Shown here piece by piece: positions 33,597 to 47,689 of a DNA stretch of 64,000 bases. The position numbers were made by a program, and so were the translations under genes. The stretch lies in contig OX344757.2 of NCBI GenBank assembly GCA_947034885.2, positions 5,456,001-5,520,000 on the forward strand, given 5' to 3'. The notes beneath the pieces are model-generated. The model had not been told where the DNA came from. It was given only the letters and a program-made list of their open reading frames with translations, and ran no database searches. The DNA comes from Thuidium tamariscinum. Lineage: Eukaryota > Streptophyta > Bryopsida > Hypnales > Thuidiaceae. Each line of letters opens with the position of its first letter. Positions within the stretch are counted from its first letter, which is position 1.

Positions 33597-34100
33597 AGTT
33601 GCCCAAGGGAATCAAAAGTATCCACACATAGTCTAGTGGTCTTATTCAAAGCAACATAGTTTTTGTATCTGATGTTTGAATTCAATAAAACTTGTTGGAA
33701 AATTTGTGTTCTCTCTTTTTATTTGTAAGAATAATATTTTTAGATCAATCAAAGATGTATTGTTCTCTAGAAAGCGATTCAAAGTTGTGACGAGTTTGAT
33801 TTGAGTTTACTAAATTCTACTTTGATGATTGCAACTTTCGGGGCTTGCATCTTCTTCATGCAATGTTTATTTTCAAAAAAACTTTGTTAAATCATGTTCT
33901 TTTTTAAATTTAGTTAATGTTATAAAAAATTTAATGTCAATCTAAGTTGTTTGAATCTTTGGGAGTATTTCAAAGTTCAAAATCTAGACATTTTTGGATT
34001 TCAAGGAACTTTGGTGACTAGTTTCTTCTTCATAGAGTGTCTATTTTTAATCATTTTTTTACATTAGTTGCATATATTTGTTTAGTTTGTGTATATAGTA
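33597..34100 (+). mobile_element. Decayed family C element (C5)
   Basis: Collinear with the left half of C1: GCCCAAGGG, AAAAGTATCC, AACTTGTTGGAAAA, AATCAATCAAAGATGTATT-like and GGGGCTTGCATCTTCTTCAT blocks. TTAA and the right terminus are not recognisable. Confidence 0.55.
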
Positions 34101-34249
34101 TTTTGTCCTAGATTGGTTTGAAAAATCCTAGAAAAAATTTCAAATTTTTTTAATGTATTGATTACAAAATATTAGTGTTTAAAGTAAAAAAAAGTACTTT
34201 TGTTCCTAGCTTGATTAAATTATAAGGCTTTCAATCTTCTTAACTTCAA

Positions 34250-34880
34250 GTTTTTGTACTATGGATTATGATTTATGAAAAAATTTATGTAGAAGAATTG
34301 CGTTGAAAGTTTGGGAATTAAGAAAAAAAATGTAATTTTCATATTTTTTTAAATATTGTTTAGTCAAAATAGGTACAAGATAGAAGGAAAAATTAAATTG
34401 TTAATAGCTCAAAGATGGAATTGAAAAGTAGCCATCCTAAATTCCTAATGAAGTTCATTGTTGTCCAATCTCAAAACATATGCAATTTTTTTTTTTTTTT
34501 TAAATGACTAGAATTGAATTCAAAATGGATCCTATACATTATTTTCTCCAAAAATTCCTAAAATTGCCACAAAGGAAGAAGCTTTATAACTTTGATATTA
34601 ATTATTCAAATGTAATGAATTTAATCTTTCAACATACACAAAAATAATCTACAATTTTTTTTTAATTATTAAAAATTATTTTTTAGTAATTGCTTTCTCC
34701 TATTTTAGTATAAATTTCATTCCGAGGCACTAATTGAATTAAAAATAATGTTGCTTGAAAGCTCATTGTTTTTCCTATCTTAAAAAGAGTTTCAAAATCT
34801 TGCCAGGAATTGAAAACATAGGTACTTGCTCAAACCATCAAAAGTCCCTTGAGGAGACTTTTGGAACTTCAAGGATTAGG
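34250..34880 (+). repeat. Unclassified dispersed repeat, copy 2
   Basis: Partner of 9430-10450, sharing TTAAATTGTTAATAG and the CCCTTGAGGAGAC block near 34848. Identity is low and boundaries are not visible. Confidence 0.5.
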
Positions 34881-35000
34881 AGACTCTCTTTTACTTTAAT
34901 TGTAGAAGGACAAAGCTTATCACCAAAAAGAATCCAATGAGTGTATTCTTCATTTCTTTAATAATCTTGAAAGTCTTCTATTGAAAACTTTTGGCCTCAA

Positions 35001-35262
35001 TTGAGTTATTTGTAAAGTCCCCCCTACTTTGGGCATGACTTTTTTGAAGTTGAGAAGGCAACTATAGTTGAAACGTCAAACTTTTTTGCAAGATACTTAT
35101 GTCACATGACTTCAAAAGTGGGGACAAAACTTTTTTAGGCACTATTTTGATAGAAAAATAAGTTTCATACCCACTTTTATTTTGACTTTTTTAACTCAAC
35201 CGACTTTTTCACAAAACTCATGGATTTAAACCCCAGTTTAGTGTACTTTACAAATAACTCAA
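35001..35262. mobile_element. MITE-like element, 262 bp
   Basis: Ends TTGAGTTATTTGTAAAGT and ACTTTACAAATAACTCAA are perfect 18-bp inverted repeats, followed inward on both sides by a C-rich tract. Single copy in the window; the target duplication is unclear. Confidence 0.7.
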
Positions 35263-35996
35263 ATGTCCATTTAGGATTGACAATAGATAAGTATTTATGT
35301 TGTTATTTTGAATTGAATATAGTTAACCTTAAAAAAGCCAAAGGAACAATGAAAAAGGATCTTGCTTCATAAAGTTTAGAAACACTAGAAGAACATTGAC
35401 ATGATAAAAGTACACTATACAATAGTTTGAGAGGATAAATATAATCCCACACAATTAACAATTGATTAGAAGTGAACATATACGTCAAATATAAGACATA
35501 AGGTATGAAGTTTAGACATGAAGGTTAGATTTAGACATAAAATTTGAAATTTAATAAAAAAAAATTGGAGTTCTAAAATATCATAAGTGAAAGAACAAAA
35601 GGTTGAAAAAATTTCTCTTCGATACTGCTTAATGTATTGAATATTTTAAAATTATAAAAAATTGGAAAAAGTAAAGCTTTCAAGTGTAATATTAAGAAAT
35701 TGAAATAAAAAAAAGACATCGTTACTTTAACAATAAAATTAAAAAAAGGTTGAATAAAATTAAATAAAAAGAGTTGAAGGAGACAAAAACCTAAAGGATT
35801 AATAGCCTAAAGTATTGAAATCTTAATATGTGATTTTGGCTTGAATCCTATTATTATTTTTATTGGCATGAATGTAAAAATTAAGAATATAAAATTAATT
35901 TTAACTTTTTGGCCTTCAATACATTGTGGTGAACTTTGAGAAGGTGGAATTTGAATAGGTATTTGCTATGACAATGAGCAATGAGCCATAGTAGTG
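35263..35996. other. No recognisable feature
   Basis: Extremely A/T-rich spacer with no supported gene or repeat. Confidence 0.4.
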
Positions 35997-36205
35997 AAGG
36001 CAATGATGCTAGTGTATGAGCATGAAAATGTCAATATATGTATAAGTAGATATTTTGCAACTGTTGGAGGTGCTTATAATACAAACATATGCATTATTGG
36101 TATTTATAACATAGTTACATTATAGTCATGAGAGGTTTCTATAATATAGACACTTCTAATATAAATGTATAGTCCTCTAAGCTCCTAAACTCACATAATA
36201 ATAGA
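35997..36205. mobile_element. MULE-like MITE family I, copy 3
   Basis: GATGCTAGTGTATGAGCATG on the left and CTCACATAATAATAG on the right, with the TATAGACACTT / TATTATAAACACC-like core. Diverged from the copies at 6781 and 29907. Confidence 0.6.
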
Positions 36206-36751
36206 CCTTGCATTAAAAATGTTGTCAAGCCGTACGAGAGAAGATAATGTGATGCTCTTGGAGCACTTATAGGCTCTTAAAAGATGACAAACTATCAACA
36301 AGTGCATTAGATGTGCCACATCAAGAGAATTTTCATGAGATATGAAGCAACTTCTAGGGTCACAATTGTACCCTAACAAGGTAAAATTGCACCTAATTTT
36401 GAGCCTTTTCTAAAATGTCCCCCTACAAATTATTGCCTAAAATTTACTCCCACTATTCATAAGAGTCTAGGGTCAATTTTTAAAACTTGTATTTTAAATA
36501 GATTGAATAAATAAAATTTATGAATATAGTGTCCAAAAAATGCATTCTAAGAAAATCTATAATCTTTTTTTGGACTGCCAACAACTCAAGGTTCTTCAAA
36601 TTGTTTCTCAATCTAATAATTGGAACTGTGATGAATTTCTTATTTGGTCAATTGTAGGTGTAATTACCTTAATGACCAACATTTAAGATCTGTATTGCAC
36701 CTTAGTAAGAAAATTCTCCTAAGACAAAATTGTAGTGATCTCTAATCCTAA
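36206..36751. other. No recognisable feature
   Basis: Spacer without repeat partner or coding signal. Confidence 0.35.
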
Positions 36752-36754
36752 TTA

Positions 36755-36896
36755 CACTACAAGAAAATGGGGGTATAAATGACTTGTCCACAATGACTTC
36801 ACCACCAACAATGACTGCAAAATAGTCATTTTGTAGTCATTGTTGTCGGTGTAGTCATTGTAGACAAGTCATTTATACCCCCATTTTCTTGTAGTG
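36755..36896. mobile_element. CACTA-type foldback MITE (142 bp)
   Basis: Almost perfect hairpin with ends CACTACAAGAAAATGGGGG and its exact mirror, flanked by TTA (36752-36754 and 36897-36899). CACTACAAGAAA is the standard plant CACTA/EnSpm terminus and 3 bp its usual target duplication. Arm identity implies recent insertion. Confidence 0.92.
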
Positions 36897-36899
36897 TTA

Positions 36900-38941
36900 G
36901 ACATCAATGACTTAAAAGTTTGTGCTTTTTTTTCATATTGCAAACAACTCATATATCTCTATTTTATGAGAAAAGTATGCAATACAATATTTTGGTATGT
37001 TTGAAAGACCATTAAAAGAAGATGCAAAAGGTGACTTTATTGTAGATATTAAGTTTTAAAAGCAACTTTTTCATCAAAAATGTACAAAAAAATTAGAAAA
37101 ATAAAAATAAATTTTGTTGCAGGCAATCAATTTTAACACAATTAAAGTTGTTAACATTTTTCATCTATTTTGACATGCTACATTTTAGTAAATAGAATGT
37201 ACAAATCTCATTCTTATGTGAGATTGAGGGTTCAATAACTAGATGTCAAGAAGAAAATCTTATATAAATTGAATTAGAGTCTTGTGATTTGTTCTACTAA
37301 CTTAAAAGCTTTAATCCTTCATTTGAAATTTGATTTCATAATCATACAATACTCAATCTCCCTATAGAACCATGGTGTTTTAAAGCCCTAAACTACTTCA
37401 AAATACTTGCATTTAAAACAAATCTTTATTGACATTTATTCTTTACCAAATTCAAATGCAAGATCCTTTATTTAATTTTTTCAAGTAGATTCTTCAAAGA
37501 TTTGACTCAACCATTTGCAAGATCACAATGCTTGAATCCCCCAAAGAAATACTCTTTAAACTCTTTCCAAATGGCTAGGTTTCAAAAAATTTACACACAT
37601 ATGTATATGTCTTGTAATTTAAAATTCTCTATAATACATTGAAAAAATAAATTGGAATTACATGTTAAGAAAATCAATGAAAATATTTCATTTTCATGCA
37701 TTAAAATTTTTATCAAGTAGAAAGAAGTCAAATACAACTGAAAATATAATGATACAAAATTAAAAAATTCCATTTGCAATAGTTATGACATCTTAATAAA
37801 CAACCTCTATCCTATTTTTTGAAGACTGACAGAACATTTGAAAACAAAACTACCTAGCTTACAATAATTTTTAACCATGTAGTCAAAAGATATGAACTAT
37901 TGCTTCTTGCAATTATTCCTTGACCTTCTACTACATGAAAATTCTACATATTTAAATAAAAATTCCATTTGTAAACTATAGATGACCAAAATCACTATAT
38001 TGCCTAAAAATAAAGAATTAAAGTATACATTTGAATCCTCTATTAACAATTAGGACCAAAGAATTCTAACAAAGTTACAATATATCTACACCACATAGTC
38101 CTATGGCAATAGCAACAACAAATAATGCAACGACAATATTAGTTTTATTTGCATATTTTACAAATTTTGTTGTCAATAAATAACTTGCAAACATCACATC
38201 AATATCAAGTATAGGCCAAAGAATTAAAATTTTTGATACTCATGTAAATTTAAAATAAATTAAATTTTTGATGATCTTATTTTTTATTGAGATGTTATTA
38301 GGATTTTATAAAAAATAGTTTTGTCATTGAGATCTTATTAGATTTTTGATGAACTTGTGGCAAAAATACTTTCTGAATTTAAGGAAAAATGATCATCAAA
38401 ATGATCTATATAAAATTTTACATTTGAAAAAACTAAAACTTTTATTATAATATTTTTTTAATGTAATAAATCATATATGAAGTCATTATAATATTTAGTT
38501 TAAGATTAATTGAATAATCAATCAATGATGATGACCTATTATTGGGTTTATTCTTCAAAGTTTTATGCCTTTTTCCATTTTGAAGGACTAGGCAAACTTT
38601 TATGTCACCTCATGAATATAAAAGGTTATTTCAACTATAATATTATACCTCACAAGAAGCTTAGGAAAATGCACATGTCAAATATTTTTCAAAAATACAA
38701 TCTTGAAGTTGTATATTTAATAGAAATTGATTCAAATTAAATCAATTCCAAACAAGGCTCTTTTTATTTGACTAGTGTCCCCCCTCTAGCCAAAATTTGA
38801 AGGGAGGATGAGCAAAAGGTAAGAATTCTAACAATGTGGCAAAATTTTACAAGAAAAAAAGCCCTAATTCCAAATTCTTTCAGTATTCAATACTAATCAA
38901 GTCCCTAAGATTGAGAATTTGTGCAAATTAAAACTTTCCTT
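36900..38941. other. AT-rich intergenic DNA, no gene recognised
   Basis: Only short chance frames. No repeats with partners were seen. Confidence 0.4.
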
Positions 38942-39690
38942 ACAGATCTATAGTTTGAGTGCATAAGAATAAAGATATGTTTACAAATTCATTGGGTAGG
39001 AATAGTAAAAGGTATGCAATTTGAGTGCATAGTAGTAGTGTAAGGTCTATAGTTTGTGTGAATAGGAATAAAGATAGGTTAACAAATGAAGTGAGTAGGA
39101 ATGGTGAAAGGTTTACAAATTGAATGCACAAGAATAGTGATAGGTCTATAGTTTGAATGCATAATAATAATAAAAGGTCTACAAACTGAGTGCCTAGGAA
39201 TAAGGACAATCTACAGTTTGAGTGTGTAGAAATTAAGCCAAGTTCATAGATTAAGTGGGTGAAAATAGTGAAAAGTCTATAGTTTGAGTGTGTAGGAATT
39301 AAGACAAGTTCATAAATTGAGTGAGTAGAAACAATGAAAGGCTACAGTTTGAGTGCGTAGGAATTAAGACACGTTTGTAAATTAAGTGGGTAAAAATAGT
39401 GAAAGGTCTACAATTTGAGTGCATAGAAATTAAGACAGGCTTGTTGATTGAGTGGGTGGAGATAGTAAAAGGTCTATAGTTTGAGTGCGTAGGAATTAAG
39501 TCATGTTCGTAAATTGAGTAGGTGGAGATAGTGAAAGGTCTACAGTTTGAGTGCGTAGGAATTAAGACATGTTCGTAAATTGAATAGGTGGAAATAGTGA
39601 AAGGTCTACAGTTTGAATGCGTAGGAATTAAGATAGGTTTGTAAATTTAGTGGGTGGAAATAGTGAAAGGTCTTTAGTTTGATTGTAGAA
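38942..39690 (+). repeat. Minisatellite, 66-bp unit made of two 33-bp halves
   Basis: About eleven tandem units. One half reads GGTCTACAGTTTGAGTGCGT then AGGAATTAAGACA; the other TGTTCGTAAATTGAGTGGGT then GGAAATAGTGAAA. The halves are themselves related, so a 33-bp repeat dimerised before amplification; some left-end units are single 33-mers. The 89-codon minus-strand frame across it is a by-product of a period divisible by three. Confidence 0.9.
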
Positions 39691-40238
39691 ATAAATTGTG
39701 GTAGTCTTGTATTTTGCCCTTTGCAATGAAGTTTTGTTTCATTTGCTTCAAAAAAACAAAAAATAAGTAAATTTAATACTCTAAGTCTTTTCAACATCCT
39801 CAAATATCTAGTAACTTTGAAATACCAAGGGCTCTTGAATATGGGGGATCCTAAATCCTTGAGAGTAAAATTTTGAATACAAGTAAATTCAAAATACAAC
39901 TATATATATGTATGATTGAATATCACTACAAATACAAAGATGAACATCTTTGGTATGATATAAAAGGAATCAATGACTTGAATCTTTAAAATAAAATTTG
40001 TATCTTGTCAAGAAGCTTAGTTTGATATTTGTAATAGTAATTTACTATTAATATACAAGGTACACTTTGGAATACGTTTGAAGATGCTATGACCTTAGCT
40101 CATGATGTGGCTCTATATTGCAACATGGAGTGTTGGCAATTGATACTATAAGTGTTGAGTTTTATGCATGTAGTGCAATGGGGGCAAAAAAATCCTACGT
40201 GGATTTCTACTTACAAGTATGTAGTACAAATGTTTTAA

Positions 40239-40753
40239 CCTCTAAAAGCCCAAGGGATTAGGACAAAATATAAATGTGTTATAAAATGTAAGTTCTGTAA
40301 CTTTTTTGAAGTTAGTATCAAAGAAGATAATTTGAAGCACAAAATGTAGAAAGTATCCATATGGTCAAAATTATAAAATTATTTTTAGATTCTCTTCAAA
40401 TGAAATTCATCAAAAATAGAATTTTTTTATTTAGTATATGAATTTTTTTTGATTGGTTAAAATTGTAGTTTCTATTGATTTGTGAAAAAATGCAAAAGAC
40501 CTAGTAATGAGACCATCAATTCTTTTCCAAAATAGTAAGTTTTTCAACACTAGGCAATTCTAAACCTTTTTGTGCTATATCTATTATAATTTTTGTTTGA
40601 CCGTACTAATCTTAGTTTTGAATTAAAATGTTGAAAGAAAACCCAATTTTTTCAAACCTAAAAAAAACAAAATTTGAAAAAAGCTTTTTTTGCCCGAAAA
40701 TTCTGCCCGAAGTCGGGCAGCAACCAAAAAATGGTCATTTGAGCACTTAGGGG
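40239..40753 (+). mobile_element. TTAA-flanked, piggyBac-like element E (515 bp)
   Basis: TTAA at 40235-40238 then CCTCTAAAAGCCCAAGGG; right end GAGCACTTAGGGG then TTAA at 40754-40757. The left 70 bp align with family C (GCCCAAGGG, AGGACAAAA, GTAACTTTT). A short CTGCCCGAAGTCGGGCAG palindrome lies near 40706. Confidence 0.65.
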
Positions 40754-40757
40754 TTAA

Positions 40758-43700
40758 GTACTATTGTTACAAATAATATGTAATTGCTTCAATCTATTGT
40801 TCTTTGGATTTCAAAGATATTAGATTAGAAGTATAGAATGAAAAGGCAAAAGGATACATTACTCATTATTCCTACATTTGAAGAGCTCATAGCAACAATA
40901 TGTAACAATCTTTGGCAACATTCAAATGATGATGATAGAGTTGTTAATAACAAGATAATATAGATATATAATACTAGTTAGATGCAAGAGATTTTTTGTT
41001 ACTTATATCTCTAGTAACATTCAAAAAATTTGATGACGTAGATATTGATTACAAGAAAATTATAATGTTTTGCATTCATGATGTGAAAAGAATTTTTTGT
41101 TACTTAATTACTTAATAAAATTCTAACAATGATGATAAAGATGGCAACAATAAGTGATGTTCAAACATTATTATTGCTTATAATATGAAGTTGCTTAAAT
41201 TTATTGTTTTTTTAATTTTAAATATTTTAGACCACAAGAATACATGCCCTAGTACACCTAAGTTTAAGGAAGTGATCGATTCATCAATGATAATGTACAA
41301 AAATCTTTTAAAGCATTCAAATTATCATTACAAAGATGGATATGATAAGATAATAGAAAGTTAGAGGCACACACTTGTCTTTCAATCAAGAATACTTAGT
41401 TCATTATTTTCGTGACAATGTTCAAATCATGATGATGAAATTGCCAATAATAAAGAACAAAGATACACATTACATAATACTCTAAATATACTCTAAGAAG
41501 AATTTTTGTTACCTAAATCTTGAGAGGTTTTTAATCAATTTGAATTTTTGAATTTTGAAGTGAGCAAAAACAAAACAAAAAAATTAAGTTGAAAATGCTA
41601 GAAACTAATACCTTTCATCATAAGAAGAAGAAAGAATGAGTTTAGAACTCCAACTTGTAATTTCATGTTAAAAAATAAAGATTAGAGCCTCTTATTGAAT
41701 GGATGTATAAAAATTGATTGTTTTTATTTATATTAAATTGTTTCATTATATTTCAGTACAATATTCTTTGTAATCCCTACTCATTGATAAGCTTACGACA
41801 ATTGTTATTTATCTATATTCATACATGGTTCAATTGATTATTTCTTCTCCTATGTTTCGAGGAAACTAAAACTTGAAAAATAATAGTCTATTTGGAACAT
41901 ATTAGGTCTTTTACATCAAATTTAAGTAAAAACTTCAATTATACATTAGTTGCATGCCATTATTATAATTTTCTTAAATAATTTTAATTGTTATAGCTAT
42001 TTAATATTTAATATTTTGAAATTCAATTTGATTCTTATATTTTGTTATTATTGCCATTTTTAAATTTGAGATCACATGATATGTGAATGACACCATTAAT
42101 ACAAAATGTGTAGCTATTGTCTAAATATAATATATAAGCATATAATTAATCAAATAAAGATTAGATGATGTTTTTAGACTTGTATTGTCAAATATTTCAT
42201 CATCAAAAGAAAACTTAAACAAATATTATCATGAGTTTTTCAAACATTGTATAGATAAATTATAAAATTTCAAATATTGATTACAAGTTTATAAATAGTG
42301 ACCATAGAATTTCACATTTAAACTCTACAAGGGTAATGCTTATAGAATATAGACATCTCACTAATGTCACTATTCTAATTGTAAAACAAATGTTGTTGAA
42401 ACTATATGTTGTATTTGTTTTCATCTTTCAATTTTAAAAGACAAAATCAATTTAACTCAAGGTAATTTTGATTTTTAAACATTGGAATGTAAATTGATTG
42501 CATTTGAGACATTCTAGAGTTTAAAAACAAACCATATTTAAGTAAAACTTCATGAATGTATAGCCAATGAAAGTTCGTTGATTTTTCTAAATCCATGTGT
42601 TATTAAAATAATCATGTTTTTTTGCCATGAAACTCCAAAATTTAGAAAAATGAACAACCTATAAAGTTGGTTTATTATACACAATTTTTCATGTACAAAT
42701 CGAAAACGGTATTTTCTGAAAATAAAGACAAAAACTTGATTTTGGCTCTATTAATGTGAAAAAGTTGAATCCAATTTTAATAGATTTATTTACTAAATAT
42801 TTTCAACCTTACATACTGACTAGTCTTCCAATCTAACTTCATCAATAATAAAATTTTAACCTATATATACAAAACTTACAAAGGCCTTCATGTAATTATA
42901 CTTAGGTTCAAATCTTAAGTAAAAACCATTGCACAATTGTATCATCAAAGAATAGAAATCAATTCAAAGTTGTATTTTGTTCATCTTTTTGTAATGACAT
43001 TTACACCATATTCAATTAAAAAAAATATTAAAAATAGGAAATACAAAAATGAATTGGTAGCTTATATGACCTTACTTTAATCAAGTGGAATATTTCATGG
43101 TTTGATTTTTTAATATATGCAAACCATGGTTTCACTACAATGATTAAACATTTCATTACGTGACACTAATTTTTCAAAAATCAAACTACTTTTAATTCAA
43201 TGTTGATTGAAAATATATATATTTCATTATTTTTCTAAAATTAATTTTTTAGGTGACAATAATTTTATTCCCTACTAATAGCAATAATCAATATTGTAAA
43301 CTATTATCTAATTTGGTCATGTACAATTTAAAAAAAAATTAGGTGATAACTTAAGAGGAACTTTTAATAGGGTAGATTGATTAATATAAGGGAAGGGTCT
43401 TTCTATTATATTATATCTTTAAAAATGAATCATTTTCCTTTCTGAGATTAGATTATATAATCCTAACCTATTTTAGGATAGCAATTGCATTTCTTCCATT
43501 TTAAAATTCCATTGCTTTTTTGCATATTGAACTATACTATCTCCATTATATATCTTTGAAGAGGAGTTACTTCTATCCCATTCTTGAACTATCTATATAA
43601 GATTTCTATCTATCCTAGGAAAGTAATCACCTTCTTTTGTGTTTTAAATTATATAGCAATATGGGTCATATTTAGGATATATAACTAGAAGTGCCAATAC

Positions 43701-45936
43701 GCACATCGCCTAAGTAAAAAATCATATACTTGTTGGATTCCAATTGAACTTCTCATCCATGTAGGAGGTCATTAGCTTTAGCCTAACTTAATACCAATTT
43801 AACCACCAAAGGACCAAGATTCAAATTTTGAATGATATATGAATGCAAATACATATCTAGCCTACAAAATTCATTTTTTCATCCATCAATTTTTTTAAAG
43901 ATTCTTATATGAGTTCTTCAACATTTACATTCTATAGAATTTGAAGATCTTGTTTTGCAAATACTCTAGAATTCAAAGAATATTAGTAGATTTAGCCTCA
44001 AAAAGTAATTTTAATTTTTTTTTTATGTGATCCTTGAAAAATGACTTGAATAAAAGTAAATAAATTCTTAATAATCACCATCATTAGATTTTAATATTTT
44101 GAACTTAGAGTCACAAATATTCAATCTACAACTGATCAAAGAGAAAAAACTTAATTTTTGGCTACAAATATTATTGAAAAATATTGGTTCATATACGAGT
44201 CGATCTATTTGTATGGATATGATTTGTTAGTCTTATTTTTACAACTATTGTTTGAAAATCATTACAAAACTATTCCTCTAAGTTGTAATTTAAAGTACAT
44301 CTTCACAATTTTAAAAATCTAAACAATCCATTGGTCCTTGTGGTGATAAACCACACTCTATTTATTGACTAATCAATATTTTTAGAATTTGAGTTAGAAC
44401 TACATTAAGATCTTAAGCAAATTACCTCTTTAGAAGACCATGTTAATTACCAATATTGTCCATACATAAGGGATTCAAATTGAAAAATAAATAAAAAATT
44501 ATAGATTGTGGTTCATTTAACTTTGTTAGAATGTTCAAAAGGTGTAATTTGACGGATGACAAAGGATTCTTCTATAATGTCCATACATGATAGAAGTGCA
44601 TATGTTCACCCTTAGAATTTTTTATAGAAAGGAGAAGGCTTGTACATTAGTTTGATCTCTAATGAGTATTTTTTATTTTAAGTTGATGATTTATATAGTA
44701 TAGTTCAATCATTAAAATGAAGGGAATAACCTACCTTTGATTAAAAATGGAATGGCAATTACTGCTACTTTTTAGTACATTGCAAAGCAATGTATTGAAA
44801 AGTGGCAGTAACTTAGTGTTAACTTGGTGACTCTGATTTTTTTAATTTATTAGCCCCCCATCCAAATTTTTTATTTTGTTAATACAAACCCCATGTGTAC
44901 TTGTATTTTTGATGAGCAATTTGTTCACCAAACGACATGGATTATATCAATGTATTCAATACATATTCAATATTCAATACATATTCAGTATATAGTATTT
45001 AATATATATATTTAATATTTAATATTTTGTATATATTCAATAATCAATAATCAACATGTATTTAGTATAATATCAATGGCATCAAGGGGGTGTTCCATTT
45101 ATTTTAATCAATAACTAGGAAATGGTGGGGTGGGGGGTGGTATACCTCTTTTGGGCACATTATATCTCAAATTTGTTGGATTGTAGATGTTGGACCCTAA
45201 AAATATAGTAGGGTTATAGGAATTTAACAATTGCCACTCCTATCTTGAAACCAACATTGATAGCTTTGTGTAATAAGATTTTGAAAAGATATGACTAGCT
45301 TACACATAATTAATTGGCTCACACTTAATCAACAATAAGTTCCAAAGGTAATTGTTTTAGGTGAACCTATGACACAAGAATGGGGCTCAAACGAAGAAAG
45401 CACATTCATATTGCTTAAAATATTCATTTTTGAGGGAAAAAATCTTGTTCCTTTTTTTTTACATTCCTCCTCATCCTTGTTCTTGTACATATGGAACTCA
45501 ATTCTCAAGCAATTCCCCATTTCTTCTAAGGTGGAATATTTATTTTAACCGTTTATGATATTCCTAAGTTATTTATACAACACTAGCAATTGTAGTTAGA
45601 ATGCTTGCTCAACACCTCAAATGGATGGAAATCCATTTTTTTTAAAATTATTTTCCATTTGACTAATAAATTAGCATTGACACATGAGGCAAGTATCAAT
45701 AAGTGTTTGAAAAAAGATCCTACAGTTGTAGAGTAGGGTCTATGGAAAATAATTATAAAAATAAATGCCAAAATTTTTGGAAAATTATTTTTTCAGAAAA
45801 CAAAAAAACTGTATGGTGAAAACAAGAATATTGGCAAAATTGTCTATTTTAGCATCTGCCAAACCTTAATTATAGAAAAAAAATTAAATGCTCAACAAAG
45901 AAGTGCCGATCCTGCCCTTCACTTACAGTATACTTA
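40758..45936. other. 5 kb of AT-rich intergenic DNA
   Basis: No recognisable gene or transposon family. Contains a hairpin at 44759-44811 and a low-complexity TATTCAATA-rich patch at about 44950-45065. Any original repeats are too decayed to identify by eye. Confidence 0.4.
44759..44811. repeat. 53-bp hairpin
   Basis: TTACTGCTACTTTTTAGTAC continuing to ATTGC pairs with GCAATGTATTGAAAAGTGGC continuing to AGTAA, with a loop of about 3 bases. Probably a tiny foldback MITE. The loop is too short for a typical microRNA precursor. Confidence 0.65.
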
Positions 45937-46075
45937 GGGGTGTTTCACACTATGGTCATCCAAATCAAGAGGCCGTCGATTCCACCAATCAGATTTAAAA
46001 AACCATGATTTTCACCAATCAGATTTGAGAAAACCGTGGTCTCTCAACTTGGACGGCCATAGTATGAAACACCCC
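45937..46075. mobile_element. Tourist-like (PIF/Harbinger) MITE, copy 2 (139 bp)
   Basis: GGGGTGTTTCACACTATGG and its mirror, TTA on both sides (45934-45936, 46076-46078). Same length and clearly the same family as 19403-19541. Confidence 0.9.
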
Positions 46076-46078
46076 TTA

Positions 46079-47689
46079 TTTCATGAACCATTCCAATTCT
46101 CAAGCATGAGTACAAGTCCCATAAAATGTGACAAACCAGGCATAATACCATTTATTGTGCTTGTCAAGTTTGGTCAGTTCTAAACCGTCCATTTAGACAT
46201 AAACTTTAGTGATTAAGAAGTAATTACAGAAATTGATAAGTAATTCAAACTTTCAAAACTCAGAACAGAATTGACGGAATGGAAGGAGGAGAATCATTCA
46301 GACATGAAATTGCTCAATTCAGTATGCAAGAGGCTTAATCAATGCCGCAAATTTGAATTAACAGTCCTCTTCACCCCTCAAGTCTCCAAATCCCCTAAAG
46401 TCCCCAAGACCCCTAAAGTCCCCAAGTCCTGAAGTTCCCATGGGGGTGACTTGAAATATTGAGTGACCTCAAATTATGATGTGATTTTCTGATTTTTTTT
46501 TTCTAAAGTGAAAATCACATTCTTATGGAAATGTAATTATTATTTCAATTTGTACCCTTGGAGTAAAGCCCATAAGTTATGCTACTTGAAGCCCCCAAAG
46601 AAGATTGACGTGAGGAAAATATATAATACAAAAAAGTTTACATAAAATATTTAAAAATTTGATTTAAAAAAATTACTTTTCATAAATTAGATTTGGGGTA
46701 TTTTGAGCTATATCCTAAGTAAACTTACCTATTAATTCTTCAATTTTGATTTCTTCTTATGCACCTAGAGTATACATTTTCTCTTAAAACTTATTTTTTG
46801 AGTTTGTAAGGGAAGAATTGGAAGCTTTAAAATGACATCTAAAATGAAAGATGTTATTTTGTTGATTATCGAATATATCTTGTCATACCTTACTATATAT
46901 TCTATATATTAGGAGTCAAATGTGGTCTTGTGCATGGAATTTCTTACAACCCTTTGACAATTTAACAAGTCCCTAACCCATGACTTCTAAATTTTTTATA
47001 TGATAGTTGATAATTTTGAATAGCATATATAGACTTGACAAATAGTCTTTGAAGGACCTTGATGACTAAACAACTAAGAAATTTTATTTAAGCTTTTAAT
47101 AATCATGGTCACATAATTTTGATTCAAGAGTTGATTTTAAAACAAAATATGGATGAATACAAGGATTGTCTTAAATGCAAAACAAATTTCATATTATTTG
47201 GATTATCGTATGTAAATTTATATTTGACTTCTTTCATGCTCAATGCTTGTTAATCAAAGTATTATCAAAACAACTTTTTATTTTAGAATGAATTTTCAAA
47301 TAGAAGATTCCTATAGATTCTTAAATAAAGATGAGCAATTTGCACTCATTAGAGAGTACAACGATTTTATTGTTACCTTCTTGAAAGGCAAACTACAAAC
47401 TTGAAAAACATTCAAAATTTCAAATTGATGTAAGAAAAACTTTGTACCAAATTCAACTATAAATTCTTCATGTACAATCAATTAATTATTTTACTTTGTT
47501 ACCTTCATAGGTTGGGCTTCAAAAAGCTAGCTAAGTAATCTCATGGTATAGTTTTAAAAAATTAGAAAAGAAGACTTTTCTTTTTCCACATTGCACATGC
47601 TGTGATGCAAAGTGAGTTTTATTTCATAATTCTATGATTATTAATTAGATTATGCATTAATTTATGCATGAAAAGTATATTATTTTTTT
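46079..47689. other. AT-rich intergenic DNA
   Basis: No gene recognised. 46381-46435 holds about three copies of a CCCCTAAAGTCCCCAAG unit, and 46478-46525 a short ATGTGATTTTC...GAAAATCACAT hairpin. Confidence 0.4.

Noticed and set aside
38940-39209. Leu/Phe-rich repetitive 89-codon minus-strand frame resembling a membrane protein
   Set aside because: It is a translation of the 66-bp minisatellite; a period divisible by three keeps the frame open.
38942-39690. CRISPR-like regular repeat spacing
   Set aside because: Repeats are contiguous with diverged half-units, not identical repeats separated by unique spacers, and the genome is a plant's.
44759-44811. microRNA precursor
   Set aside because: The loop is about three bases and the stem about 25 bp, too compact for a plant precursor; a tiny foldback MITE is likelier.
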